Positions 40,902 through 51,184 of a DNA stretch of 64,000 nucleotides are shown in pieces. How positions within the stretch are numbered: position 1 is the stretch's first letter; every line of letters begins with the position of its first letter. Below the pieces are notes generated by a model. The model saw only the letters and a program-made list of their open reading frames with translations, did no database searches and was not told the DNA's origin. The DNA is from Sulfurospirillum diekertiae (GTDB lineage Bacteria; Campylobacterota; Campylobacteria; Campylobacterales; Sulfurospirillaceae), in the NCBI RefSeq assembly GCF_002309535.1, contig NZ_CP023275.1, forward strand, positions 1,984,001-2,048,000, given 5' to 3'. Made by a program: the position numbers and the translations under genes.

Positions 40902-41567
40902 ATGAAAGTTTTAATGATAAATGGTAGCTCTAACAGAAAAGGGTGTACCTACACTGCACTACAAGAAGTTGCAGGAATATTGGAAAAAGAAAATATCGAG
41001 ACGGAAGTTGTCCAACTGGGCAATCTTTCTCTAAGAGATTGCAGTGGCTGTTTTGGGTGTAAGGATACGGGTAAATGTGTTTTTGATGATCTTGTTAATG
41101 AAGTGATTGAAAAAGCAAAAACCTGTGATGGTTTTATCTTTGGAACCCCTGTGTATTACGGACATCCAACAGGTAGAATTTTATCGTTTTTAGACAGAGC
41201 TTTTTTTGCTGGGCACCAGGCGTTTGAGTACAAACTAGGTGCTTCTGTAATTATCTCAAGACGCTCAGGCAACACTGCTAGTTTTGATGTAATGAATAAA
41301 TACTTTACCATCAATAACATGCCCGTCGTTTCCAGTCAGTATTGGAACAATGTTCATGGTCTCGTGCCTGAAGATACTAGGCATGATTTAGAAGGAATGC
41401 AAACGATGCGAACGCTTGGAAAGAACATGTCGTGGCTTTTAAAATGCATCGATTTGGGAAAACAAAATGGACTTAGTGTACCTAAAAGTACCGAACACAG
41501 AGTGCATACAAATTTTATCGATAACCCTGAGAATTACTTAAACGGCAAGATGCAAGGCGCAGAATAA
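40902..41567 (+). CDS. Flavodoxin-fold NADPH-dependent FMN reductase
   Basis: A 221-residue flavoprotein of the Isf/FMN-reductase group: loop NGSSNRKGCTYTAL (7-20), cysteine cluster CSGCFGCKDTGKC (about 47-59) that could hold an iron-sulfur centre, and GTPVYYGHPTGRILSFLDRA on the flavin side. It is longer than its unit A relative, with an added C-terminal helix region. It likely reduces quinones or electrophiles. First gene of unit C. Confidence 0.88.
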   Translation: MKVLMINGSSNRKGCTYTALQEVAGILEKENIETEVVQLGNLSLRDCSGCFGCKDTGKCVFDDLVNEVIEKAKTCDGFIFGTPVYYGHPTGRILSFLDRAFFAGHQAFEYKLGASVIISRRSGNTASFDVMNKYFTINNMPVVSSQYWNNVHGLVPEDTRHDLEGMQTMRTLGKNMSWLLKCIDLGKQNGLSVPKSTEHRVHTNFIDNPENYLNGKMQGAE

Positions 41568-41602
41568 AAAATAGATACCCATCTTATTAAAAAGGAAAAA
41601 TA

Positions 41603-42751
41603 ATGGACAATTTTACATTTTGTAATCCAACTCAAATTGAGTTTGGCAAAGAAAAAGAGCAAGAGGTCGGCAAACATTTACATGTAATTGGTGCTAAAAA
41701 AGTTTTGCTAACCTACGGTAGCGAACGTATTAAAAAAGACGGTCTTTTTGATACTGTCGTGAAGAGTTTAAAAGAGTTTAATATCGTATTTATCGAATTT
41801 GGTGGCATTGTGAGCAATCCTCTGCTTTCAAAAGTGTACGAAGGTATTAACGTAGCAAAAGCAAATAAAGTGGACGCTATTCTTTCCGTTGGTGGTGGCT
41901 CTGTGCTTGATAGTTCCAAAGCGATTGCCGCAGGTGCTTTATACAATGGTGACGTGTGGGACTTCTTTTTAGGTAAAGCTGCTGTTGAAAAAGCATTGCC
42001 TATTGTTGACATTATGACACTTGCCGCAACGGGAAGTGAGATGAACTGTGGTGGTGTTGTTACCAACGATGCTACCAAACAAAAATATGCGATTCAATCA
42101 CCGTTTTTATTTCCAAAAGTTTCGATTATCAATCCCTTGCTTCAAAACTCTGTTTCAAAAGAGTATCTTGTTTATTCCGCTTCTGATATTATTGCACACA
42201 GTATTGAAGGCTATTTTACAGCAACCATTCAACCAGACATTATCAATAGGCAAGTCGAAGCGATCATTACAACCGTTATGGAAACAACTGAAAAACTTCT
42301 CAAAGACCCAAAAGATTATGATGCAAGAGCTGAATTTGCATGGGCTGCTACGTGTGCACTCAATGGTTTAACCTATGTAGGTACTTCAGGATTTGGTTAT
42401 CCAAATCACATGATTGAACACGCCCTTTCTGCCATCTGCAATGTTCCTCATGGTGCGGGCTTATCAACAGTTATGCCAGCATGGATGCGTTGGTATAAAG
42501 TGAAAAATGAAGCTCAATTTACTCGTTTTGCAAAAAAGATTTTTGGTCTTGATGATGCGAGCAAAGGCATTGATGCACTGGAAGCGTGGTTTAACAAAGT
42601 TGGAACACCAACCAAATTATCACAGATGAATATTTCACGCAATACATTAGATGCTGTGATTGATAACGCAACAGAAAATGCTACCTATTTTGGTATGCCA
42701 GAGTTATACACGAAAGAGGCTATTACCAAAATTCTAACAAGCGCTTTATAA
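41603..42751 (+). CDS. Iron-containing alcohol dehydrogenase (YqhD/butanol dehydrogenase-like)
   Basis: A 382-residue group III ADH. The NADPH-binding GGGS lies at 97-100 and the metal ligands are Asp195, His199, His269 and His283 (SDIIAHS, NHMIEH, NVPHGAG), spaced as in YqhD. It reduces short aldehydes to alcohols with NADPH. YqhD is the main target of YqhC in E. coli, in line with the AraC regulator of this island. AAAGGA precedes ATG; a terminator follows. Confidence 0.93.
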   Translation: MDNFTFCNPTQIEFGKEKEQEVGKHLHVIGAKKVLLTYGSERIKKDGLFDTVVKSLKEFNIVFIEFGGIVSNPLLSKVYEGINVAKANKVDAILSVGGGSVLDSSKAIAAGALYNGDVWDFFLGKAAVEKALPIVDIMTLAATGSEMNCGGVVTNDATKQKYAIQSPFLFPKVSIINPLLQNSVSKEYLVYSASDIIAHSIEGYFTATIQPDIINRQVEAIITTVMETTEKLLKDPKDYDARAEFAWAATCALNGLTYVGTSGFGYPNHMIEHALSAICNVPHGAGLSTVMPAWMRWYKVKNEAQFTRFAKKIFGLDDASKGIDALEAWFNKVGTPTKLSQMNISRNTLDAVIDNATENATYFGMPELYTKEAITKILTSAL

Positions 42752-42763
42752 TCGGACATAACG

Positions 42764-42793
42764 AAAGGTGGTTTTGATATAAAAACCACCTTT
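42764..42793 (+). terminator. Terminator of unit C
   Basis: AAAGGTGGTTTT (42764-42775) and AAAACCACCTTT (42782-42793) form a 12-bp perfect stem with a six-base loop, 12 bases after the iron ADH stop. The T-run is short, the stem's own TTT, so ending may be partial. Confidence 0.75.
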
Positions 42794-42815
42794 ATATTCA
42801 CAACAAAGAAACACA

Positions 42816-43775
42816 ATGCACACATCAAATTTTGATCTCAAAACACAGCGCTTTCACAATCTCTATCCAATTCAAATACCCAAAATGACATTGACACAAA
42901 GTCTTCGTGCTGTTTATGAAATTCTTTATAAAGCTTCTTATAAAACGCCTAAACGAAAGATGCCACAAATAAGACCTAATCTTGAACTATTTAATCAAAA
43001 CAGTGATGCACTTAAATTTATCTGGTTTGGACACTCCACAGTTTTAATCAAAATGGATGGACTAAAAATTCTTATTGACCCCATGTTCTCAACCTATGCT
43101 TCACCTATTAAGGGAACTTTTAAACGATTTCAACCACCCGTAATAGAACTCAAAGAACTTCCATCTATTGATGTGATTGTCATTTCACATGATCACTATG
43201 ATCACTTGGATAAAAAAAGTATTCAATTTTTCAAATCCCAAGAAACACATTTTTTGGTTCCACTTGGTATAAAACGTTATTTAATCAATTGGGGAATAGC
43301 CGAGGCCAAAATAACAGAGTTGGATTGGCATGAATCTTATAAGATTGATTCTATCAACTTTATCGCTACACCAGCACATCATTTTTCAGGAAGAAGCCTC
43401 TTTGGACACAATAAAACACTTTGGGCTTCATGGGTTATCAAAGGGAAAAATGAGAAATTATTTTTTAGTGGAGATTCCGCATACAGCCCACATTTTAAAG
43501 AGATTGGCTTGACATATGGACCATTTGATATCGCCTTTATGGAAAATGGACAGTATGACAAACGATGGCTTTATGCGCATATGATGCCTGAGCAAACCAT
43601 TCAAGCTATAAAAGACATCAAAGCTAAATTCTTTGTCCCCATTCACTGGAGTATGTTTAGACTCTCCGCACACCACTGGTTAGATCCTTTTATACAATCG
43701 CTTAAAATTACAGAAGAGCAAAAAGTAGCTATGATCAGTCCTTTTTTAGGAGAGATTATGTCTGTCACCAGATAA
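42816..43775 (+). CDS. Metallo-beta-lactamase-fold hydrolase (UlaG/NAPE-PLD-like)
   Basis: A 319-residue MBL protein with the dinuclear metal motif ISHDHYDHLD (HxHxDH), a GHST loop (WFGHSTVLI) and a later PIHWSMF and FSGDSAY that supply other ligands. The arrangement matches UlaG or N-acyl-phosphatidylethanolamine phospholipase D relatives, which hydrolyse lactones or phosphodiesters. It lacks element A-E upstream and lies beyond the terminator, so it may be read through weakly or have its own promoter. Confidence 0.87.
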   Translation: MHTSNFDLKTQRFHNLYPIQIPKMTLTQSLRAVYEILYKASYKTPKRKMPQIRPNLELFNQNSDALKFIWFGHSTVLIKMDGLKILIDPMFSTYASPIKGTFKRFQPPVIELKELPSIDVIVISHDHYDHLDKKSIQFFKSQETHFLVPLGIKRYLINWGIAEAKITELDWHESYKIDSINFIATPAHHFSGRSLFGHNKTLWASWVIKGKNEKLFFSGDSAYSPHFKEIGLTYGPFDIAFMENGQYDKRWLYAHMMPEQTIQAIKDIKAKFFVPIHWSMFRLSAHHWLDPFIQSLKITEEQKVAMISPFLGEIMSVTR

Positions 43776-43812
43776 AATTTAAAAAAAGCATCTCCCTTTT
43801 ATGGAAGAAGGC

Positions 43813-44400
43813 TCATACCCAAAAATGTTTTAGTGATTCTAAATGCATTTGAATATAGGGGTTATTACTTGGTTTAATATACTTAAGCAATGGTAACCCT
43901 AAGAGTTCACCGACATATTCAAAATTTTCTACACGTTTAATACTCTCTAAAAAAACCTTTGTTGCTTCTCGTTTTTCTACAAAATTTTCAAGCCTCTTCG
44001 TATAAAAATCATTTTGTAACATACCATCTTTACAGAGTAATTTACCACTTTCAAAACTAATGGCAGGACATCCTGTATCCACAAGAATGTGCTCAAAATA
44101 AGGACTAATTGGATAAAGCTTACAAGCTGGTGTTCTTTGATCATAAATACTACACTTATGATCAATATAGTATTTACAATGCCCCTTTCCATCATTAAGC
44201 AGAACATAGACGACCAGCTCTTCACCGTTGACACTAAACATGATTGGGAAATTTTTATACACTGCTTCAAAATCTTCTAATATAAGCGGCGATGCAGCAG
44301 ACCCCTTAGCACCATTGCAACAAATTCCTTCGCATAAAGAGCAACCATTAAAATAAAAATCATGACTTTTAATATTAATAAAACTTCCTATATTTTCCAT
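43813..44400 (-). CDS. YkgJ-type cysteine-cluster protein
   Basis: A 195-residue protein with the zinc/iron-chelating cluster arrangement: CSLCEGICC (about 21-29), a middle HCKYY plus CSIYDQRTPACKLYP and DTGCPAI. These are likely metal sites of the YkgJ family, whose function is unknown. It converges on the MBL gene and carries no island element upstream. Confidence 0.8.
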   Translation of the reverse strand: MENIGSFINIKSHDFYFNGCSLCEGICCNGAKGSAASPLILEDFEAVYKNFPIMFSVNGEELVVYVLLNDGKGHCKYYIDHKCSIYDQRTPACKLYPISPYFEHILVDTGCPAISFESGKLLCKDGMLQNDFYTKRLENFVEKREATKVFLESIKRVENFEYVGELLGLPLLKYIKPSNNPYIQMHLESLKHFWV

Positions 44401-44861
44401 ATGAATTCCCCTGAATTAACGATGATTATATGAGTGTTTAAATGAAGAGATCAAGAAAGAAAACCAATCAAATATATTTCAAAAATAGATGTGAGAAATG
44501 GCTATTTTTAGGAGCTCTTGATTGATATTTCTCTTATATGATGTTATAAATTATAGAAAAAATGAAGGTATTTCCAGTAGAATAATTCTCCCTAAATATT
44601 GCCTATTTCTACGAATTTTTTGAAGAATAAAAGAGATATAAGTTGAAATAAAACCATCTGTTCGTTGTGCACACATAAACGTATGAACTTCACTTTTCCA
44701 AGTTTTAAAGAATTGATAATGGAACGGAGCTAATGAAGTTGTCTTGAATGAGAATTTTTAAGATATATATTTCTAAGAGCACGCCTAAAAAAGGATTCTT
44801 ACATAAGCTATCTATTGCAATCACTGGTATTTTCACTAGAATCTATGTGCAAAAATTGAAT
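44401..44861. other. Non-coding gap in the island
   Basis: An AT-rich stretch with no convincing gene, RNA fold or island element. It separates the divergently oriented cysteine-cluster gene promoter region from the end of unit D, both leftward; remnants of promoters for the cysteine-cluster gene may lie near 44401-44460. Confidence 0.55.
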
Positions 44862-46391
44862 TTATATATTTTGATTACTCCATGCTATTTCAAGGCCATC
44901 TAACTCTTCTTCAACATAATGAAAAGCATCATCTCCGATCTCTTCGTTATCTCGCATGGATAATATAGTCTTTCGAGCTGATTGGATGACATGTTGTAAC
45001 TGCTCATTAGTTGTATTGTCAAAATCTGTATCGATTTTAAAAAATGTGACAAATTTTTGACGAACTTCTTCAGCCCTAGGCGAACGATCATTTTCAAGCT
45101 GTGTGGAGACTAAATGTAAAATAGCTTTACGCGCAATACCCACTTCATGGCAGACATGATTATCATCATGAAAATTGAAGACTTTCATCAACGGCTTCAG
45201 TGTCAGCCCTTGAATAACTAATGTACCAAATACAACGGCAAATGTCGTTATAAGAATTAAGTCACGATATGGAAACTCTGAAGGTAATGCCATAGCAGCA
45301 GATAATGAAACAATACCACGCATACCTGCCCATGAAATAACTATACCGCCTTGAATCGTAGATCGTAACATGGGACGAGGAGGATTAAAACCTATTTGAC
45401 GTTCCCGCCATCTTGCAAATAGATTAAAAGGCATGTGTAAAAGAGGACGCACAATAATGACAGTTAAAAGTACAACAGTCGCTATAATCAAATAGTGTGT
45501 GCGCTCTGCATCTATTAAACTTCCTAAAATAGGTCTCATTTGTAAACCAATAAAAATAAATGCAAAAATATTCAGAGCAAAAACAACTGTTTGCCATACA
45601 ACATTCGTAGAAATACGTGTTTCAGCCGAAATCCTATATGGAGCAGTCCGTGCCATAGCAATAGCATAAGATACGGTCGTGAGTACCGCAGACAGCCCAA
45701 GATCTTCAGCGAGAATCCATACCCCAATAGCACATACAAATTGAAGGATAATAGCAGTTGGAATATGTTCAATATGCTCCATGACACGCAATGTTAACCA
45801 CCCCAATGCAAGACCTGCAATCAGACTACCTGCTACTGCTAATAAAAAAACTGGTGCTACTTCAGAAACTGTAAAGCTATTTGCTATGACTGCACCCACA
45901 GCTAAGCGGTAAATTAAAAGCGAGCTGGCATCGTTTAATAGACTTTCTCCTTCAAGGACTGTCAAGATACGATGCGGTGTATGTAACGGTCGAAGTACCG
46001 CTGTTGCGGCTACCGCATCGGGTGGAGATACAATTGCACCAAGTGCAATTGCTACAGCCCATGGCATCGATGGGATCATTAGATGAACAACAATCGCAAC
46101 TGCCATTGTTGTAATTCCAACAGCAAATATGACCAAACACATTACAGGAAACCAATTATCTTTAAGATCACGGAGTGAAGCATCATAAGCTGCATCCAGT
46201 AAAACAGGTGCTACAAAAAGTGCCAAAATGAGTTCTGGAGGAATGGATAGCAGCGGTGCTCCAGGCAAAAATGCAAGTGCTGCACCGCCAAGTGCAAGAA
46301 AAACAGGATAAGGTGCTCCAAGACGTCGGGCAAGTGCCGCCAATATAACAGCCGCGATGAATAAACCAAGAAATTGTTCCAATGCTCCCAT
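44862..46391 (-). CDS. CPA1-family sodium/proton antiporter
   Basis: A 509-residue NhaP/NHE-type exchanger with about twelve helices and a ~110-residue cytoplasmic tail. The ion-binding Asp pair lies in IVSPPDAVAA and LEGESLLNDASSL, and GMRGIVSLSAAMALP is the conserved late motif. It exchanges Na+ or K+ for H+ and could restore pH or ion balance during stress. Last gene of unit D, 34 bases after the cupin. Confidence 0.9.
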   Translation of the reverse strand: MGALEQFLGLFIAAVILAALARRLGAPYPVFLALGGAALAFLPGAPLLSIPPELILALFVAPVLLDAAYDASLRDLKDNWFPVMCLVIFAVGITTMAVAIVVHLMIPSMPWAVAIALGAIVSPPDAVAATAVLRPLHTPHRILTVLEGESLLNDASSLLIYRLAVGAVIANSFTVSEVAPVFLLAVAGSLIAGLALGWLTLRVMEHIEHIPTAIILQFVCAIGVWILAEDLGLSAVLTTVSYAIAMARTAPYRISAETRISTNVVWQTVVFALNIFAFIFIGLQMRPILGSLIDAERTHYLIIATVVLLTVIIVRPLLHMPFNLFARWRERQIGFNPPRPMLRSTIQGGIVISWAGMRGIVSLSAAMALPSEFPYRDLILITTFAVVFGTLVIQGLTLKPLMKVFNFHDDNHVCHEVGIARKAILHLVSTQLENDRSPRAEEVRQKFVTFFKIDTDFDNTTNEQLQHVIQSARKTILSMRDNEEIGDDAFHYVEEELDGLEIAWSNQNI

Positions 46392-46425
46392 GCTTTTACC
46401 TACTACTCTCTTTCACTCATAATGA

Positions 46426-46833
46426 TTATTTTAATTGATTGTACTCTTTATCCTCAACATGTTCCAGCCATCTGGCTGGTCCTTTTTCAGGATGAATCTC
46501 AATCGCAAGATGTGAAAACCAACTGTCTTTAGCCGCACCATGCCAATGTTTAACATCTGCAGGAATTTCAACAACATCACCTGAATGAAGTTCTTTAGCA
46601 GGTTTTCCCCACTCTTGATAATAGCCTCTTCCACCCGTTATAAGTAAAATTTGACCGCCTGCATGTTTGTGCCATCGGTTGCGACATCCTGGCTCAAACG
46701 TTACATTGCCAATAGGACACCCTGAACCTGCAATGGTGAGCATTTTAAGCCACACGGTTCCTTTAAAATTATCACTTTCAAATTTTTCGCCAATAGGAAA
46801 AATAATGCCAGTACTTAAATCATTTGTAGTCAT
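46426..46833 (-). CDS. Cytoplasmic cupin-domain protein
   Basis: A 135-residue cupin without a signal peptide. The metal strands are FEPGCRNRWHKHAGGQILLI and PADVKHWHGAAKDSWFSHLAI, with His-x-His and later His ligands. It is the intracellular counterpart of the exported cupin in unit A. Such proteins recur beside carboxymuconolactone-decarboxylase-like genes, often as fusions, but the reaction is not established. AAGGA precedes ATG. Confidence 0.88.
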   Translation of the reverse strand: MTTNDLSTGIIFPIGEKFESDNFKGTVWLKMLTIAGSGCPIGNVTFEPGCRNRWHKHAGGQILLITGGRGYYQEWGKPAKELHSGDVVEIPADVKHWHGAAKDSWFSHLAIEIHPEKGPARWLEHVEDKEYNQLK

Positions 46834-46851
46834 TTTACGATCCTTAATGGA

Positions 46852-47694
46852 TTACTTACCGGCTGGCAAATCAGTCGATGCTGCAAGCTCTTTTTGAGCT
46901 TCAAAGGCACTCAGCCGTTTTTTCAATGTTGCAATCGTACCCTCCAATGCTTGAGAACCTAACACCATACGCAAAGGAGCAGGCTCAACATCAACACTTT
47001 CAATAATCCGCGTTGCCATGCGTGCAGGGTCTCCTGGTGCCAAACCATTTGCAGGATCTAGCATCTTTAAAAATGCATGCGCCGGTGTTGCATCATACTC
47101 AGGCATCAAGGTAGCTACTTGTGCACTGCCATAACGAAACTCGGTGCGTGCACCTCCTGGTTCAATAATTGTCATACCGATTCCAAAAGAAGCTACCTCT
47201 TGCGCAACCGATTCAACAAAACCTTCAATACCCCATTTAGTCGCATGATAAAGCGAATTGCCTGCAAAAGCAACCTGTCCGCCATACGATGAAATCTGAA
47301 TCACACGACCGCCACCTTGTGCTCGAAGATGAGGAAGAGCTGAGCGAATCAGCTGAATTGAGCCTGTTAAATTGGTCGCAATGATATGCGAAACTTGTAT
47401 GTCAGTAAGCTCTTCCCCTGCTCCAAATAAACCATAACCTGCATTACTAATGATCACATCAATACGTCCAAACTGTGCAAATGATTGGTCAACAATTTCA
47501 TGCACCGCCTTTGTATCGGTCACATCCAGTATTTCAACTTTAAAAGTCTCTGGATAACGCTTGATAAGATCATCAATCTTCTTTGTATCGCGTACCGTAC
47601 CGATAACACGATCACCACGTTCAAGTAGTTGTTGGCTTAGCTCGCGACCAAAGCCACTGCTAACACCTGTAATAAGCCAAGTACGTTGCAACAT
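46852..47694 (-). CDS. Short-chain dehydrogenase/reductase
   Basis: A 280-residue classical SDR: TGVSSGFGREL (8-18), ISNAGYG, the catalytic Tyr-x-x-x-Lys in YHATKWGIEG and Ser in QISSYGG. The C-terminal extension past EPGGARTEF is common in oxidoreductases of the YdfG/17-beta-HSD-like group. Substrate unknown; a ketone or aldehyde is likely. Co-transcribed in unit D. Confidence 0.9.
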   Translation of the reverse strand: MLQRTWLITGVSSGFGRELSQQLLERGDRVIGTVRDTKKIDDLIKRYPETFKVEILDVTDTKAVHEIVDQSFAQFGRIDVIISNAGYGLFGAGEELTDIQVSHIIATNLTGSIQLIRSALPHLRAQGGGRVIQISSYGGQVAFAGNSLYHATKWGIEGFVESVAQEVASFGIGMTIIEPGGARTEFRYGSAQVATLMPEYDATPAHAFLKMLDPANGLAPGDPARMATRIIESVDVEPAPLRMVLGSQALEGTIATLKKRLSAFEAQKELAASTDLPAGK

Positions 47695-47733
47695 AATGAA
47701 TTCTCCTTTTAATCATTTAATTTTTATATATGA

Positions 47734-48507
47734 TTACGCTTTTTGGGCATTTGCAGAAGCAGTCACTTCATTAATTGCTTGCAAACCGTTGAGCGTTCGT
47801 GGATAGCCGATAAAAGGCAATAGTTGTGTCACCACATTAATCATTAAAGCACGATCATTCCCCACATTAAGGTTAGCACCAACATGTCCTTTTACTTGTG
47901 CATCACACCCACCAAGAGAAATAAGCATGCTTAATGTAAGAAGCTCTCGTGTTGGAATATCAATGCCTGTGCGTGTAAGATAATCACCAAAGCAATTACC
48001 GGAGAGGTAATGCTGAATGTGCAACAAATCCTTAGGTGCTGTAGCATAGAGACTTTCGATAAATTGCGTTCCAATAATCTGCTCTTGAACTGCATAGCCT
48101 TTTTGTTCCCTATTTTCAGGAGTAGTTGTAGATTGTAGTGGGAGTGGTAAAGAAATTCCTTTTTCCGTCAAAACTTCATTGGTAATACGAAGGCTATCAA
48201 AAACCTTTGCCATACCCACATACGGCACAGCTTGATAAACAATCTCTTTAATCTCAACAGGCGTTATACCCACATTGAGAGCAGCCCCTAACATCACGCG
48301 GTATTCGCTTAGTGCTTGAGAAGCAATCATAGAGGCTAATTGGACCATCACTCTTAATTTTATATCTAAATCATCATGTGCGACAACTTCATCAAAAGCA
48401 AAATTATCGAATACTTCGATCAATTCTGGATCCGTTACAGCCAATGTTGAGACATGTCCAGGAAAGAGTAAATCATGTTGATCTTGAGCTTTTTTTGTTG
48501 GTTTCAT
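47734..48507 (-). CDS. Cytoplasmic carboxymuconolactone decarboxylase-like protein
   Basis: A 257-residue protein with two CMD/AhpD-like repeats (ASMIASQALSEYRVMLGAALN and LTLSMLISLGGCDAQVKGH). It lacks the leader seen in its unit A paralogue and has one Cys (GGC) but no CxxC, so a peroxidase role is not supported. These two-repeat proteins often neighbour cupins and aldo/keto reductases, as here. AAAGGA precedes ATG. Confidence 0.87.
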   Translation of the reverse strand: MKPTKKAQDQHDLLFPGHVSTLAVTDPELIEVFDNFAFDEVVAHDDLDIKLRVMVQLASMIASQALSEYRVMLGAALNVGITPVEIKEIVYQAVPYVGMAKVFDSLRITNEVLTEKGISLPLPLQSTTTPENREQKGYAVQEQIIGTQFIESLYATAPKDLLHIQHYLSGNCFGDYLTRTGIDIPTRELLTLSMLISLGGCDAQVKGHVGANLNVGNDRALMINVVTQLLPFIGYPRTLNGLQAINEVTASANAQKA

Positions 48508-48685
48508 TGATAGTTTTCCTTTTGAATGATTTATTTTATGAACGCCAAATACTATAATTTCAGCGAGCTAAGCTCTTCATTTCTACATAAAAAATTTTTA
48601 CATGTAATGGAGTTATTATAGACAAATATCATTTTTTATTCTGTATTTTTTTTAAAGTAGAGGGCAGTTTTAAACCCTCTCTCTC

Positions 48686-49921
48686 TTATGCTTGCATATC
48701 AATCACGTAACGATAACGTGCTTTTTTAGCAACCACTTTTTCCCATGCATCCGTAATCTCACTCATTGCAATTTTAGTGATTTGAGGTTTAATGTTATGA
48801 AGTGCACAAAAATCTACTAGTTCTTGTGTTTCACGAATACCCCCGATTTGTGAACTTGCGTACGAAGTTCGCGTACGAAGCAATGAAAATGGTCCAATTT
48901 CATAAGGATCATTGACTTTTCCGACGCCAACCATGCAATACGTGGAGTCTTGTTTTAAGAGTGTAAAAAGCTTGTCAAGTTTATGTTTATAAGGAGCTGT
49001 GTCAATAATAAAGTCTAAGGAGCGATCAAATTTTGAAAGATCCGTACTATCAGGATTAACAATCACCTCTTTTGCACCAAAATTTTTGGCATCGGCTACT
49101 TTATCCGGAGATGTGGTAATTACAGTTACTTCAGCACCCATGGCTGTTGCAATTTTTACTGCCATATGACCTAACCCGCCAAGTCCTACAACACCAACTT
49201 TTTTGCCAGGTCCAACACTCCAATGACGAAAAGGTGAATACACGGTAATTCCCGCACACATCATTGGACCTGCATCTGCCAAATCAACAGCAGCTGGGAC
49301 ATGAATAATAAAATCTTCATTCACCACATTAAAAGTTGAGTATCCTCCTTGCGTCATCGTTCCATCACGATCAGTCGAACCATATGTAAACACTGCACCG
49401 TTTTCACAGTACTGCTCCATTCCCATATCGCACATTTCACAATGATGGCACGAGTTAACCATACAGCCAACGCCAACACGATCCCCTACTTTAAATTTAC
49501 TTACACTTGAGCCAATAGCCGTTACAACACCGGCTAATTCATGCCCGGGAACGAGTGGAAATTTTTCTTTTCGCCAATCTTCGTGACCATGATGGATATC
49601 AGAATGACAAACACCGCAATAATGAAGCTTCATTGCAACATCTTTTGGACCTAACGCTCTTCTTTGAAAATGTAGAGGTTTAAGAGGCTCCGTTGCTGAA
49701 TACACAGCCATTCCCATTGTTGGGTACGGCCCTTGATCTCCTACTTTGTTTGTTGGATTGGTTTCTGCAGCCTGAGCTGAAAGTGGATTTAAAAGCCCTG
49801 TAGCTCCCGTACCCAAAGCTATAGCACCTGTTAACATAAAGTTTCGTCGATTGCTATCGTGAGTTGTATTGGACTCTAGGGTATCTTGCACGTGATCTGT
49901 CTCATTTGATTGCTTTTTCAT
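48686..49921 (-). CDS. Zinc-dependent alcohol dehydrogenase with Tat signal
   Basis: A 411-residue medium-chain ADH of the YahK/CAD type. Residues 1-52 form a Tat leader (SNRRNFMLTGAIALGTGATG, cleavage after AQA). The mature enzyme has catalytic zinc ligands (YCGVCHSDIHHGHED, PGHEL), a structural zinc set of four Cys (CHHCEMCDMGMEQYC) and the Rossmann loop GLGGLGHMA. A folded NAD(P)-dependent enzyme in the periplasm is unexpected because free NAD(P)H is scarce there. AAGGAG precedes the first ATG. Confidence 0.9.
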   Translation of the reverse strand: MKKQSNETDHVQDTLESNTTHDSNRRNFMLTGAIALGTGATGLLNPLSAQAAETNPTNKVGDQGPYPTMGMAVYSATEPLKPLHFQRRALGPKDVAMKLHYCGVCHSDIHHGHEDWRKEKFPLVPGHELAGVVTAIGSSVSKFKVGDRVGVGCMVNSCHHCEMCDMGMEQYCENGAVFTYGSTDRDGTMTQGGYSTFNVVNEDFIIHVPAAVDLADAGPMMCAGITVYSPFRHWSVGPGKKVGVVGLGGLGHMAVKIATAMGAEVTVITTSPDKVADAKNFGAKEVIVNPDSTDLSKFDRSLDFIIDTAPYKHKLDKLFTLLKQDSTYCMVGVGKVNDPYEIGPFSLLRTRTSYASSQIGGIRETQELVDFCALHNIKPQITKIAMSEITDAWEKVVAKKARYRYVIDMQA

Positions 49922-50052
49922 GTTGTGTCTCCTTATGAAATTTACATATCTAGAGCGTAGATGCTCACCTTAATGAACACAATTTCGTTCCTATTTATTT
50001 CTTTAAATTTAAGATTTGATGATTCTCAATAGATTGATACATTCTAAAAAAC

Positions 50053-51130
<1,078 letters not shown>

Positions 51131-51184
51131 TATATTATTTTATAAAGATTCATAAAACACTTTTTACGTTTACATGTAAAGATA

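Noticed and set aside
35930-48507. AhpD-type peroxidases for the two CMD-like proteins
   Set aside because: The CxxC catalytic pair is absent in all four repeats.
49922-50052. Separate island element before the Tat-exported ADH
   Set aside because: A weak GATACATTCTA-like string exists, but TTTGCA/GGCAA is missing; the gene more likely belongs to unit D.
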